DNA from: Streptomyces sp. NBC_00341
GTDB lineage: Bacteria > Actinomycetota > Actinomycetes > Streptomycetales > Streptomycetaceae
DNA: 64,000 nucleotides
Assembly (NCBI RefSeq): GCF_041435055.1
Contig: NZ_CP108002.1
Span: 4,650,001-4,714,000, forward strand
Reading direction: 5' to 3'
Below, one piece after another: positions 1-9,474 of this stretch. The position numbers and the translations under genes are program-made. The notes under the pieces are model-generated. The model was given only the letters and a program-made list of their open reading frames with translations. It did not search any database and was not told the DNA's origin. Each line of letters opens with the position of its first letter. The first letter of the stretch is position 1.

Positions 1-1
1 G

Positions 2-3000
2 TACGAGCGGGTGCTGAAGGGGATCGGCGCGCTGGAGCGGATGCGGGCGAACGATCCGGCGATCAGCGGGCTGACGCCGTTCCGCCTGGACATGTGGGCC
101 TTCTTCGTCCAGGAGCACAGCGGGAAGGCTCCGGCTCCGGCCGGGTACGTGGCGTTGCTCGACTTCGCCGCGGCCCGGATCGCGGCCGATCCGGCCGCGA
201 AGCTGACGGAGGAGATACCCGCGCCGGTGCTCGATCTCACCCTCAAGCACATGAGTGAGAACGGCATGGACAAGATGCGGTACGTGCAGTCGCTGCCGCC
301 CGGCGCGCCGTTCACTCCGAGGCACGCGGCCTCCACGCTCTGGGCCATGACCCGTACGGCCCAGATCTTCCGCTCGATGCCGCCCGCCGACCGGGAGACG
401 ATGGGCCGCAAGGTTCTCCATCTGAATGTGGGCGCAGTGTGGGACCGGGCCGGGCAGGAGACCCTGTGGAAGCTGACGGCCAAGGCGATCGCGGAGGGCG
501 CGGACGCCTCCGATCACGATCTGCTGGCCGCGCGTCATCTGAAGGAGGCCGGTGCCTTCGGCCCGGCGGCCCTGCTGCGGCAGGGGCCGAACGTCCAGGG
601 TGTGAACTGGTCGGGTACGCCGGCGCCCGCCGGGGTCGACTGGGGCAGGGTGCGGCGGATCGCGCACGGGCCCAACGGCACGGTCACACAGCCGGTTCAG
701 CCGGTCTGGACGGGTCCGGACCGGCCCATGCCGCTGCTGAGCGTGGTCGAGGTGGACTGGGCCGGTTCCCTCGTGCTGCATCTGCCGGGGCGGGCTCCCG
801 TCGAGGTCTCTGAGGGTGAGTTCCTGGCGCTGATGGCGATGGACCCGGCGTTGAACACGGTCCCGCTGAACACCCCGGTGCTGTTCCTGACCACCGGCCC
901 CGGGGCGCTGCCCGACGGGCTGCCGCAGCGGTTCTCCCAGCGCACCGGACGTCCGGCCTTCGGCTACGACGCGCCGATGATGCTGAACGCGCCCGATCCC
1001 GCCACCCCACTCGTGATCCTCGCCCTCCCCGACCCGGCCACCAAGAACCCGGGGCAGTGGACCGGGACCGTCCGGCAGTTCGCCGCCCCCGGCACCACCA
1101 CCGACGCCGCACTCACCGTCTTCGGCACCGCGGCGGCCACCTCCGCCCCGCAGGCGGCGCAGCCGCTCCCGGGCCCCGAGGGCGCTGCCCCGGAGCCGTC
1201 CTGGCCGGCGCCGCAGGCCCGGCGGGAGTCCGGCGTCGGCACGTTCCACTTCGCTCCCGGAACCGTCCCGGAGGGCGCCGTCCGCACGGGCACCGGCCCA
1301 GGTGAGAGGGACGAGCGGTCCGGCATCGGCTATCCGTCCCCCGCCCGGATCAACGCCGCCCCGGTGTCCCCGGCCGCCACGCAGAACGCCACGCAGAACG
1401 CCCCCGGCAACGCCGCGCAGGACGCCCCGGACAACGCCTCGGAGGCGGACACCGGGACCGCTTCCGGCACCGGGACCGCTTCCGGCCCCGGCTGGGCGGT
1501 GCGGTCCTGGCGGCCCGCCGGATCGCCGGGCGCGGTGCGGTTCGCGGGCATGTACCGGGACCGCGAGTGGCGACGGCGCGGGGTGGCCCTGGAGTTCGCG
1601 TTCGCCGGGCACCTGGGCCGGACCGCCGGGCTCACCGAGTCCGTCCGTGACGCGGTGCGCCGGATGCACGGGGAACTCGCCGGGCGCCACGGCGAGGCCG
1701 CTGCCCTGCGGGCCTTCTTCGCCCCGGACGCGGTCGCCGGGAACCCGGCCGCAGAGCTGGAGCGGCTGCTAGCGCTGCCCCCGGGGCCGCTCGCCGTCGA
1801 CGAACTGATGAGCGCGCTCACGTACGCCTCGTACGCGGGTCCGGGGCTGCCGCGCGAGGTGGCCGAAGCCCTGTCCCGGCCGGCCGGCCGGCGCGCGCGG
1901 TTCGCGCCGGGCAGCGCGTACCGGGAGGTGCACGACAGCCGGGGCCTGCGCCGGGTGGGCGGTGACCGGGGGCCCGCGCTGCGGCTGTTGCGGACCTACG
2001 CCGCGCTCGGCGCCTCCCCCGCACAGCTGCTCGCGTTCCGCGACGCGGTCATCGCCTGGGCGGTCCCGGCCGATCTGCAGTCGCTGCCGGAGATCCTGAG
2101 CGCCTCCCACCGGCTCGGCCTGGGAACCGACGAGGAACGCGACCTCGCGCTGCGCGACGGCGCCGGCCTCCACAACTGGGCCGCGGCCACCGCGGCGGCG
2201 ACCGACGCGCCCCTTACCGACCCGGACACCCCGCCCGCCGAACCGCTCGTACCGCCGCATCGCGCCCTGTATGCCGAGCGCATGACGTTCGGCCAGGACA
2301 TCACACGCAGCAGGCTCGCCCTCCCCGGCGACCTCGTGGCCCTGACCGCCGCCGCGCTCGCCGGGGACCCGCTCCCCGACACCGACCGGGGCCGGGCGCT
2401 CGGGACCTGGCTGAACCGCTACGGCGACGAGGGCAGGAAGGCCCTGGAGCGGCTGCACCCCGCCCATCTGACGGCCGTGCACCTCTACAGCGGCGCCGAC
2501 TACCGGCAGATGAAGGCGTTCCTCAACGGCGAGCGGTTCGGCCCCGGCATGGGGCGCCGGCTGGTGCGCCTCAACACCTGGACGATGACCCGGAAGATGG
2601 CCGAGGTCGGCGCCGCCGACCTGCTGCCGATGACGCTCCGCAAGCAGCCCGGGTTCACCGCCCTGTTCGACGCGATGTGGGACGTGGACGACCTCCAGGA
2701 CCCGACCCCGGAGGTGGCCGGCCTGCGGCGACGCCTGGACGCGATGGCCGACGCGCTGTACGAGGACCTGCCGCTGCACGTCGACATGGCGATCGAGGCC
2801 CTGGAGCTGCTGCCCCCGCTGAACCGGGACGTCTGGTGGGGCGACCGGGGGATGCCGGGCGCGCTGGGCGAGCCGCCGGCGGACGGACCGGTGTACGGCG
2901 GGAACGGGATCACGATGCCGTTCTTCCGCAGCACGGCGCTGGTACGCGAGGAAGCGCTCGGCTTCATGCACCGCAGCAAGGGCGTCCCCGGGGACGCGCA

Positions 3001-6000
3001 CCGGGGGCTGGTGCACGTGGCGGGCTCGACGGCGCGGGAGGTGAGCCCGTTCGTGGTGCTGCCGCTGGAGACCGAGGCCCTGTACCCGCCGGGCGCCTCC
3101 TTCGGCGTCTCCACCCGGACGGTCGTTCCGGGCGGCCCGCGCACCGAGCCCTACGAGTCCGTGGAGGCAACGGAGGTGACCCCGCGTCACCGGATGCCCG
3201 GCGCCGCCCGGCGGATCGCGGAAGCCGGACCGGCGGACGAGCTGTTCGGCATCGGCCCCTCGACCGGCGCCGCCGAGTCCGGGGAGCGGCCCGCGCCGGT
3301 GCTGCGGCCCATCCACGGGCAGGACGGCGAACTCATCGGCGTGGCGTCGTTCGACGACGCGGACTGGGCGGTCCGGCAGGAGCAGTACGCCCGGCTCGGA
3401 GGCGCGCGGGGCTTCGTGTCGTGGGAGCGGGACGGCGAGGACCGGCCGGTCGCGACCGAGCGGACGCTGCCGGGCGGCGGCACGGCCGACGGCACGTTCT
3501 TCTTCGCGTCGCACGGTGGCCCCGACGGACTCGCCCTGGTCACGGAGGACGGCGGGGTGCGGCGGGACGACGGTACGTACGCGGGGCGGCTCCTGCGCTC
3601 GGCGCGAGAGCGTGGCGCCCGCAGTGTGACGGTGCTCGCGTGCGGCCCCGGCGACGTACCGCGCAGCGAGGCGGAGGCCCGCGCGCGGGCCAGGCGGATG
3701 GCGGACGGGTCCGGGCTGCCGGTCCATATGCCGGTGGGCCGTGCGGCGGTGTCCGACGGGCTGCCGCACCTGCTGGAGGACGCCGAGGGGGAAGCCACGG
3801 TATGGGTGACCGAGTACCCGGACGGCCGGCAGGGCCCCAGGACACCGGCCCCGGACGCGGGCCCCGGCGGGCGCGCCGCGTTCAGCCGTCCGGCGCGGGA
3901 CCACCTCAACGTCACGGGCGGTACGCCGGACGCAGGCCCGGAGCGGCTCGCCGAAGCGCCCTGGGCGGTGTCGTCCTGGCAGCCGGCCGGGGCCCCGGAG
4001 ACCGCCCGGTTCACCGGCCTGTACCGGGAACGCGAGTGGCGGCGGGCCGCCGTCGACTGGGAGGACTCCCTCGCCGAGGCGCTGAGCGAGGCCCCCGAAC
4101 TCGCGGAGGCGGTCGGGGACGTGGTGCGCGAGGTGTACGCGGTGCTCGCCGAGCGGCACGGGGAGGACGCCGCACAGCGCGCCTTCTTCGCGCCGGACGA
4201 GGCGCCGCAGGACCCGGTCGCCGAGCTGGAGCGGCTGCTCGGCACGCCTGCGGGCCCGGAGGCGCTGGACGGCCTGATGCGGGTCCTCCTGCGCGCCGCG
4301 TACGCCGGCCGGGAGCTGCCCCGCCAGGTCGAGGAGGCCCTCGCCGGGGCCGGCGGCGGCTTCGGCCGGTTCACGGCGGACAGCGCCTACCGCGCGGTGC
4401 ACGACAGCCGTGGCTTCCGCCGGGTGGGCGGTGAGCGCGGCCCCGCGCTGCGCCTGCTGCGGATGGCCGCCGCGCTCGACCTGCCGCCGACCGTGCTGCC
4501 GGCGTTCCGCGCCGCCCTGGCCGCCTGGATGATCCCGGGCGACCTGCAGTCGCTGCACGAGGTGCTGCGCGCCTCCCACCTGATCGGCATGGGCACCGCG
4601 GACGAACGCGCCGCCGCCACCCGGGACGGCGCCTCGCTGCACACCTGGGCGGTGGGCCACTTCCTGGGGAGCGGGCTGCTGCCGGCCGACCCGGACAGCG
4701 GCGCGCTCGACGCCCTGGCCCCGCCGCACCAGGTCATGTACCAGCAGCGGATGTCGTTCCCGTTCGAGGTCACCGGGACGATGGACGTGCCCGACGCGCT
4801 GGTCGCGATGGCCGACGCCGCGCTCGACGGCGCACTCCCGCCCCGGCCCACCGGCAGGCTCCTCGCCATGTCCGCGTGGCTGAACCGGCACGGCGAGCGC
4901 GGCGTCGAGGCGCTCCGACGGCTCACCCCGGCCCATATGACGGCCCTGTACCTCTACAGCTCGTACGACTACCGGCTGATGAAGGCGCTGCTCAACGGGG
5001 AGCGGCTCGGACAGGGCGTCAGCCGTCATCTGGTGCGCTTCCACACCTGGCGCTACATCCTGGATTCGGCACGCGAGGAGGAGCTGGACATGCCCCCGCT
5101 CACCCTGGTGAGCCGGCCGGAGTTCACCGAGCTCTACGAAGCACTGAGCGAACTGCCCGATCTCGATGCGCCGAGCCCGGAGCTGGCCCGGCTGCGGCGC
5201 CGCGTCGACACGATGGCGGACCGGCTGCACGGTGAGCTGAAGCTGCACATCGACATGGCCGTCGAGGCGCTGGACATCCTGCCCCCCGTCGGGCGGACCG
5301 CCTGGTGGGGCGAGCGCGGGGCGCCCGGGCCCGTGGACGCGCCGGACGTGAACGGCCCCATGTACGGCGAGGGGACGATCGACGTGGCGTTCTTCCGGAG
5401 CGCCTCCCTCGTGATCGGGGAGGCGGTCGAGTTCGCACTCGGCGACAAGTCCGTTCCCGCGGGTTCGCACCGCAAGCTGATCGAGATCAGGGACTCGACC
5501 GCGCGCGACGGCGTGCCCTTCTTCAAGCACCTGTCGGAGGGGGAGGCGCTGTATCCGCCGGGCATGCGGTTCGACGTCGTCGGCCGGCGGCTCGTCCACA
5601 CCGAGAAGCGGCCCCCGATGCTGAGCGAGGTGGTGGAGGAGGCGACCCCGGTGCCGGACAGCCTCGCCGCGCTGCCGCAGGACGGCCCGCTGCCCTTCAC
5701 CCCCGCCGAGTTCGCGGACCCGGACGGGGAACTGTTCGACCTCGGGACCGGGCAGCCGTCCGCCGACGAGGAGACCCGGGCCCCGGCGCGGACGTACGAC
5801 GAGGACACCTCCGCCGACGGTACGGCGGCAGCGCGGACGGCCCCGTCGGAGGCTCCCGCGCCCGGCTACCGGCGTACCGGACCGGACTCCGTCGAGTTCG
5901 GCGGCACCGTGTTCGCGCTCCACGAGTCGCCCGGAGAGGGCGACCGTAGCGTGGACACGCTGCTGTTCGCCCTCCGGTACGTGGCCACCGACGCGCTGCG

Positions 6001-7816
6001 CGCGGCGGGCGTCGAGACCGCCGGGGAGTTCCGCGACTGGCTGGACCGCACCCTCACCGCCGACGACGTGACCGAGGTGGCGGTGGAGCCGCTCGACGGG
6101 GGCCGGAGCCTTCCGCTGGGTCTCCTCGACCGGATCGGCGTAGCGCTCCCGGTCGATCAGCGTGCGGAGGCGATCCTGCTGGGCGACCGGTTCCCGGCCG
6201 CACGGATCTCCCCGGACCCCGTTCAGCGTCTCCGGGCGCTGCTCAGCGACCCCTCCTACGGGGGCGAGGGCGTGGACGTGCCGTTGGTGCCGCTCGTGGC
6301 GGCGGCGGCTCGCGGGCTCGGCGTCGCGGTGGCCGTGGCGGGCCCGGACGGCACGACGACGCTCCACGGCGAACCCACCGCGGGCACACCGGCCGCCCTC
6401 CTGGTCCGGGACGGGGACCGCCTGCTCGCCGGACTGCCGGACGGGCCGGACGCCACCGCCACCGCCACCGGGAGCGAGGCACGGCTGCGCCGGGTGGCGG
6501 ACGCCCTGACCGGCGCGCCGCTCCCGGTGCGGGACCTGCTGACGGCCCGTCCGGCGCCGGAGTGGGTCCTGACCCGCATCCGCTACGCGCGGGAGGCGAA
6601 GCGTTTCGAGCAGCGCCTCGGCCGGTATCTCGGCGGTCACGAAGCGGCGAACGCCCAGCTCGGCGTGATGGTGCGCGAGCTGTGGGAGCGGGCCGCGGCG
6701 GTGGGCCGCTGGTCGGAGCTGGGCTCGGACGACCCCACCGTGGACGGCGCGGTGGGCACCGGCCGGGAGCGGCTCCTGGCGGTGGTCGAGTCGGGCAACC
6801 TGCGGGAGCGGATGGCAATGCTGTGGATCGGTGCCCAGTCGCCGGACGGGCACGGCGGACTGATCTCGGACCTGCTGGGCAGCCCAGACCCGAACCCCGA
6901 GGTGATCACCGCCGAATACCGGGCGTCGAGGCCGCAGTCGGCGGCGATGACGGCCTACACGGCGCTGAGCGGGCGGCCGGACCGGACCCCCGGCGAGCAG
7001 GCGCTGGTGGACGAGGCCGGGCGGACGCTGCGCACACCGGTGCGCCCCGAGGACCTCTCGCCGCCGCTGAGCGAGGCCGAGCGGGCCCTGACGGGGCAGG
7101 CGGACCTGGCCCTGACGGGGCAGGCGGACCTCCCGTGGATCCCGGGGACGAACCGGTTCCACATCGCGATGAGCACCCCCGTGCAGTCCGACGCGGAAGC
7201 GGACGGCAGCCTGGTCCTGGCCGGCACCTCGGGATCGGCCCACCGGCTGATGTCGCAGGCCGCGAAGATGCGCGAGGCATGGGGCCTGGACGTCGATCTG
7301 GGCCTGGTGCGGCTCGGGGTGATGGCCGAGATGCTGCAGGCGGAGCACCACTCCCTGGACGAGATCATGCGCGGCTCCCAGCTCGTCCTGGACCGTCTGC
7401 GGCGGAGCGGCAGCCCGGAGCCGGCCGAGCTCGACTACACCGGCAACTGGGGCCGTTACTGGCGCATCGCCCCGCTGACCGAGGCGGAGCTGCGCGCACA
7501 CGTGGCCACGGACGGCCGGTTCCCCGACGAACACGCGCTGGGCACGGCGCCGGACCTCCCGGGCGACCCGGAGGCACCGGATCCGCCGGGCGACCCGGCC
7601 GTGATCGCTTGGCTGGCGGCCCATCAGAACTCCCTGGAGGAAGTCCTCCAGATCCTGGAGGCGCTGAGCCCGGACATCCTGTCCGGCCCCGACGACGGGG
7701 TCCTGACCGAAGAGCGGCTGGAGCGGCTGATCGACGCCTGGCTCCGCGCGCGGGGCCTGGACACGTCCGGCTCCCTGGCCGGAAAGCTCCGCCGCATACT
7801 GGACGACCGCGCCTAA
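2..7816 (+). CDS. Giant single-cysteine ('lonely Cys'-type) protein, 5' partial
   Basis: The frame is open to the left edge (codons read from base 2), so the true start lies outside; at least 2,604 residues are visible. Counting from the GTG at 11, I find exactly one cysteine, C1211 in VLACGPGDVP, with H1168 in FFFASHGGPDG about 40 residues earlier. That spacing and the HG / xxACG context resemble caspase/CHAT-like His-Cys dyads. Two homologous blocks of about 565 residues flank this segment (from W495 and from W1318; both carry VHDSRG and RGPALRLLR). I recall such proteins being labelled 'lonely Cys domain' in Streptomyces, near type VII secretion loci. No signal peptide or membrane segment is visible. 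The next gene starts 18 bp downstream. The biochemical role is unknown; a peptidase or toxin-like effector is inference. Confidence 0.85.
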   Translation, partial: YERVLKGIGALERMRANDPAISGLTPFRLDMWAFFVQEHSGKAPAPAGYVALLDFAAARIAADPAAKLTEEIPAPVLDLTLKHMSENGMDKMRYVQSLPPGAPFTPRHAASTLWAMTRTAQIFRSMPPADRETMGRKVLHLNVGAVWDRAGQETLWKLTAKAIAEGADASDHDLLAARHLKEAGAFGPAALLRQGPNVQGVNWSGTPAPAGVDWGRVRRIAHGPNGTVTQPVQPVWTGPDRPMPLLSVVEVDWAGSLVLHLPGRAPVEVSEGEFLALMAMDPALNTVPLNTPVLFLTTGPGALPDGLPQRFSQRTGRPAFGYDAPMMLNAPDPATPLVILALPDPATKNPGQWTGTVRQFAAPGTTTDAALTVFGTAAATSAPQAAQPLPGPEGAAPEPSWPAPQARRESGVGTFHFAPGTVPEGAVRTGTGPGERDERSGIGYPSPARINAAPVSPAATQNATQNAPGNAAQDAPDNASEADTGTASGTGTASGPGWAVRSWRPAGSPGAVRFAGMYRDREWRRRGVALEFAFAGHLGRTAGLTESVRDAVRRMHGELAGRHGEAAALRAFFAPDAVAGNPAAELERLLALPPGPLAVDELMSALTYASYAGPGLPREVAEALSRPAGRRARFAPGSAYREVHDSRGLRRVGGDRGPALRLLRTYAALGASPAQLLAFRDAVIAWAVPADLQSLPEILSASHRLGLGTDEERDLALRDGAGLHNWAAATAAATDAPLTDPDTPPAEPLVPPHRALYAERMTFGQDITRSRLALPGDLVALTAAALAGDPLPDTDRGRALGTWLNRYGDEGRKALERLHPAHLTAVHLYSGADYRQMKAFLNGERFGPGMGRRLVRLNTWTMTRKMAEVGAADLLPMTLRKQPGFTALFDAMWDVDDLQDPTPEVAGLRRRLDAMADALYEDLPLHVDMAIEALELLPPLNRDVWWGDRGMPGALGEPPADGPVYGGNGITMPFFRSTALVREEALGFMHRSKGVPGDAHRGLVHVAGSTAREVSPFVVLPLETEALYPPGASFGVSTRTVVPGGPRTEPYESVEATEVTPRHRMPGAARRIAEAGPADELFGIGPSTGAAESGERPAPVLRPIHGQDGELIGVASFDDADWAVRQEQYARLGGARGFVSWERDGEDRPVATERTLPGGGTADGTFFFASHGGPDGLALVTEDGGVRRDDGTYAGRLLRSARERGARSVTVLACGPGDVPRSEAEARARARRMADGSGLPVHMPVGRAAVSDGLPHLLEDAEGEATVWVTEYPDGRQGPRTPAPDAGPGGRAAFSRPARDHLNVTGGTPDAGPERLAEAPWAVSSWQPAGAPETARFTGLYREREWRRAAVDWEDSLAEALSEAPELAEAVGDVVREVYAVLAERHGEDAAQRAFFAPDEAPQDPVAELERLLGTPAGPEALDGLMRVLLRAAYAGRELPRQVEEALAGAGGGFGRFTADSAYRAVHDSRGFRRVGGERGPALRLLRMAAALDLPPTVLPAFRAALAAWMIPGDLQSLHEVLRASHLIGMGTADERAAATRDGASLHTWAVGHFLGSGLLPADPDSGALDALAPPHQVMYQQRMSFPFEVTGTMDVPDALVAMADAALDGALPPRPTGRLLAMSAWLNRHGERGVEALRRLTPAHMTALYLYSSYDYRLMKALLNGERLGQGVSRHLVRFHTWRYILDSAREEELDMPPLTLVSRPEFTELYEALSELPDLDAPSPELARLRRRVDTMADRLHGELKLHIDMAVEALDILPPVGRTAWWGERGAPGPVDAPDVNGPMYGEGTIDVAFFRSASLVIGEAVEFALGDKSVPAGSHRKLIEIRDSTARDGVPFFKHLSEGEALYPPGMRFDVVGRRLVHTEKRPPMLSEVVEEATPVPDSLAALPQDGPLPFTPAEFADPDGELFDLGTGQPSADEETRAPARTYDEDTSADGTAAARTAPSEAPAPGYRRTGPDSVEFGGTVFALHESPGEGDRSVDTLLFALRYVATDALRAAGVETAGEFRDWLDRTLTADDVTEVAVEPLDGGRSLPLGLLDRIGVALPVDQRAEAILLGDRFPAARISPDPVQRLRALLSDPSYGGEGVDVPLVPLVAAAARGLGVAVAVAGPDGTTTLHGEPTAGTPAALLVRDGDRLLAGLPDGPDATATATGSEARLRRVADALTGAPLPVRDLLTARPAPEWVLTRIRYAREAKRFEQRLGRYLGGHEAANAQLGVMVRELWERAAAVGRWSELGSDDPTVDGAVGTGRERLLAVVESGNLRERMAMLWIGAQSPDGHGGLISDLLGSPDPNPEVITAEYRASRPQSAAMTAYTALSGRPDRTPGEQALVDEAGRTLRTPVRPEDLSPPLSEAERALTGQADLALTGQADLPWIPGTNRFHIAMSTPVQSDAEADGSLVLAGTSGSAHRLMSQAAKMREAWGLDVDLGLVRLGVMAEMLQAEHHSLDEIMRGSQLVLDRLRRSGSPEPAELDYTGNWGRYWRIAPLTEAELRAHVATDGRFPDEHALGTAPDLPGDPEAPDPPGDPAVIAWLAAHQNSLEEVLQILEALSPDILSGPDDGVLTEERLERLIDAWLRARGLDTSGSLAGKLRRILDDRA
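1493..3190 (+). repeat. Intragenic duplicated block, copy 1
   Basis: Encodes about residues 495-1060 of the giant protein. Aligns by eye along its whole length with copy 2: it opens with WAVRSWRPAG, then MYRDREWRR, VHDSRGLRRVGGDRGPALR, ADLQSLPEIL, MKAFLNGERFG and EALYPPGASF, in the same order as the second block. Confidence 0.85.
3962..5660 (+). repeat. Intragenic duplicated block, copy 2
   Basis: Encodes about residues 1318-1885. Opens with WAVSSWQPAG and contains LYREREWRR, VHDSRGFRRVGGERGPALR, GDLQSLHEVL, MKALLNGERLG and EALYPPGMRF, matching copy 1. The copies have diverged to paralog-like similarity, so this is an old duplication, not a recent tandem repeat. The single Cys/His segment lies between the copies and is not duplicated. 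Confidence 0.85.
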
Positions 7817-7834
7817 CTTCCCAGCGAGGAGCTC

Positions 7835-8485
7835 ATGAACGACAACACCGCCGCCGGTGCGCCCACCGCGCGACCCGGGCCCATCGACGACACCGCGCCG
7901 CCGGTCCCCGCGGAGATCGAGGAAGCCGCCCGGCTCGCTCCCGACCACTGGCTGGGCATGGTCGACCCCGCGTGGTCCGGGAAGGGCGAACCGCCGGACT
8001 GGGCGGTGGTGGGCCAGTGGCGGTCCGGCCCGGACGGTGAGATCGAGGAGTGGCGCGCCAACGAGGGGTACCGCCCCTCGCCCCAGGCGCTCGGCTGGCC
8101 CGCACCGGCCGACCCGGTGGACGAGGCGGTCCAGCTCGCGGCCACCGGGTACGGCCCGGGTGAGGCGGTGCCGAGGGCGCTGGCCGGGGCGGAGGTCGCC
8201 GTCCTGCTCGGCCCCGGCGGCAGCCCGCTGTCGGCCACCTCTCCCGAGGGGGCGTCGGTGGTGCCCGTCTTCACGTCCCCCGGTTATCTGCGGGCGGCCG
8301 GGCGCTTCGGTTACGAACTGGCGCCCGTGGCCGAGGTGGTCGACCGGATACCGGACGGCCACGTGCTCTACCTCAACCCGTCGGGACCGGTCGGCATGAC
8401 CGTGGAGACCGACGCCCTGCGGCAGGCGGTCGACGCGGCGGCGCGCGGGGCGGACGGTTCGCGGGACGGGACGGACCCCGCATGA
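7835..8485 (+). CDS. SseB-like, type VII secretion-associated protein (paralog 1)
   Basis: 216 residues. The ATG follows a GAGGAG Shine-Dalgarno at 5-nt spacing. The first half holds a tryptophan-rich block ([37 protein letters not shown]). The second half looks like the SseB N-terminal fold (VPVFTSPGYL then LYLNPSGPVGM). No membrane segment or signal peptide. It is the first of three paralogs in a row behind the giant single-Cys protein, and overlaps the next by 4 nt (ATGA). I recall this family being called 'type VII secretion system-associated protein' in Streptomyces. A chaperone or partner role for the big neighbour is inference. Confidence 0.75.
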   Translation: MNDNTAAGAPTARPGPIDDTAPPVPAEIEEAARLAPDHWLGMVDPAWSGKGEPPDWAVVGQWRSGPDGEIEEWRANEGYRPSPQALGWPAPADPVDEAVQLAATGYGPGEAVPRALAGAEVAVLLGPGGSPLSATSPEGASVVPVFTSPGYLRAAGRFGYELAPVAEVVDRIPDGHVLYLNPSGPVGMTVETDALRQAVDAAARGADGSRDGTDPA

Positions 8486-9171
8486 CGAGCCCTTCCGACG
8501 CCCCGGACGAAGGCGCGGGCCGCTCCGGGACCCTGGGCGGTCCGACCGCCGTGCTGAGGGGGCGGCCGGGGTTCCGCGAGCCGCCCGAGGACTACGTCAG
8601 GGCGGCCAGCCAGGCCCCCGGCCACTGGATGTCCGTGGTCGACCGGCACTGGAACGGTGACGAGGACGAGCCCCCGCCCTCGTGGGCGAGGCTCGGGCGC
8701 TGGCGGAGCGACGGGTACGGGGAGATCGTCGAGTGGGAGGAGAACCCCGGCTACCGTCCTTCGCCCGACGCGCACGGCTGGCCGCCGCCGGTCAGCCCCG
8801 TGGACGCCGCCGTACAACTGGTCGCCACCGGCTACGCGTCGCAGGAGCTGTTCGCCCTGATGCTCGCCGACGCCGAGTTGGCGGTGTGCGTCGACGGGAA
8901 CGGCGGCCTGACGGTGACCGAGGCGCAGGACGGTACGGAGGCGGTGCCCGTCTTCTCTGCGGCGCCGGAGCCGGCGGCGGGGGAACTGCCCGTGCACGAG
9001 GTGATGTCCGTGCCCGAACTCCTGGACCGGCTGCCGCCCGGAAGGGAAGTGCTGTTCCTCAGCTCGTCCGCCCCGGTGGGGCAGCTCGTCACGGTGGCCG
9101 AACTGCGCGCGGGCAGGGCCGAACTGGAGGAGTACGAGGCGCAGGAGCCCCCCGACACATGGCCGGCCTGA
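8482..9171 (+). CDS. SseB-like, type VII secretion-associated protein (paralog 2)
   Basis: 229 residues, ATGA overlap with the preceding paralog, so probably translationally coupled. It repeats the same plan: HWMSVVDRHWNGD, PPSWARLGRWRS, EEWEENPGYRPSP, then a divergent SseB-like half (VPVFSAAPEP, LFLSSSAPVGQL). Compared with its neighbours it has lost the LNPxGP wording and the central VLLG strand (AVCVDGNGG instead), so it is the most diverged copy. Cytoplasmic by appearance; function unknown. Confidence 0.72.
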   Translation: MTSPSDAPDEGAGRSGTLGGPTAVLRGRPGFREPPEDYVRAASQAPGHWMSVVDRHWNGDEDEPPPSWARLGRWRSDGYGEIVEWEENPGYRPSPDAHGWPPPVSPVDAAVQLVATGYASQELFALMLADAELAVCVDGNGGLTVTEAQDGTEAVPVFSAAPEPAAGELPVHEVMSVPELLDRLPPGREVLFLSSSAPVGQLVTVAELRAGRAELEEYEAQEPPDTWPA

Positions 9172-9474
9172 GGTGTTGTGCGGGTACGGTTGACCATTGA
9201 ACGGTGGAACGCGGGGGCGGAGCACGGCGTCTCTCCAGGAGTACGAACCGGGCATCCGGGTCCCGTCGGGCATGCCGGGAACAACGTTGTCGTCGGGGTG
9301 GGGGCCAGGGTCCTGTCGGGTCGCGTCCCGCGATGTCATGGGAGGTTCACACTTCGGATCCCGGTATGTCATCGCGGGGAAACCGGATTTCGGGGTCGGC
9401 ACCACCAGACTGTCAAACGATGAGGGTGAGTTCGAAGGGATGGACCGTGTCTTCTGTGTCGGGAGTGCCCGCCG
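9172..9474. other. Intergenic region with inverted repeat
   Basis: About 300 bp between paralogs 2 and 3, the only real gap in this locus, so it may carry a promoter for the downstream genes. It contains a 9-bp perfect inverted repeat (CCCGCGATG at 9327-9335, CATCGCGGG at 9370-9378) with a 34-nt spacer, and a TTGACC hexamer near 9189 without a convincing -10 partner. I see no coding potential that resembles the neighbours. Confidence 0.35.

Noticed and set aside
1769..8362. 2,197-codon open frame antisense to the giant single-Cys gene
   Set aside because: It is a codon-bias mirror: composition is Arg/Gly/His/Pro-rich without any recognisable domain, while the + strand frame has conserved internal duplicates and normal third-position G+C.
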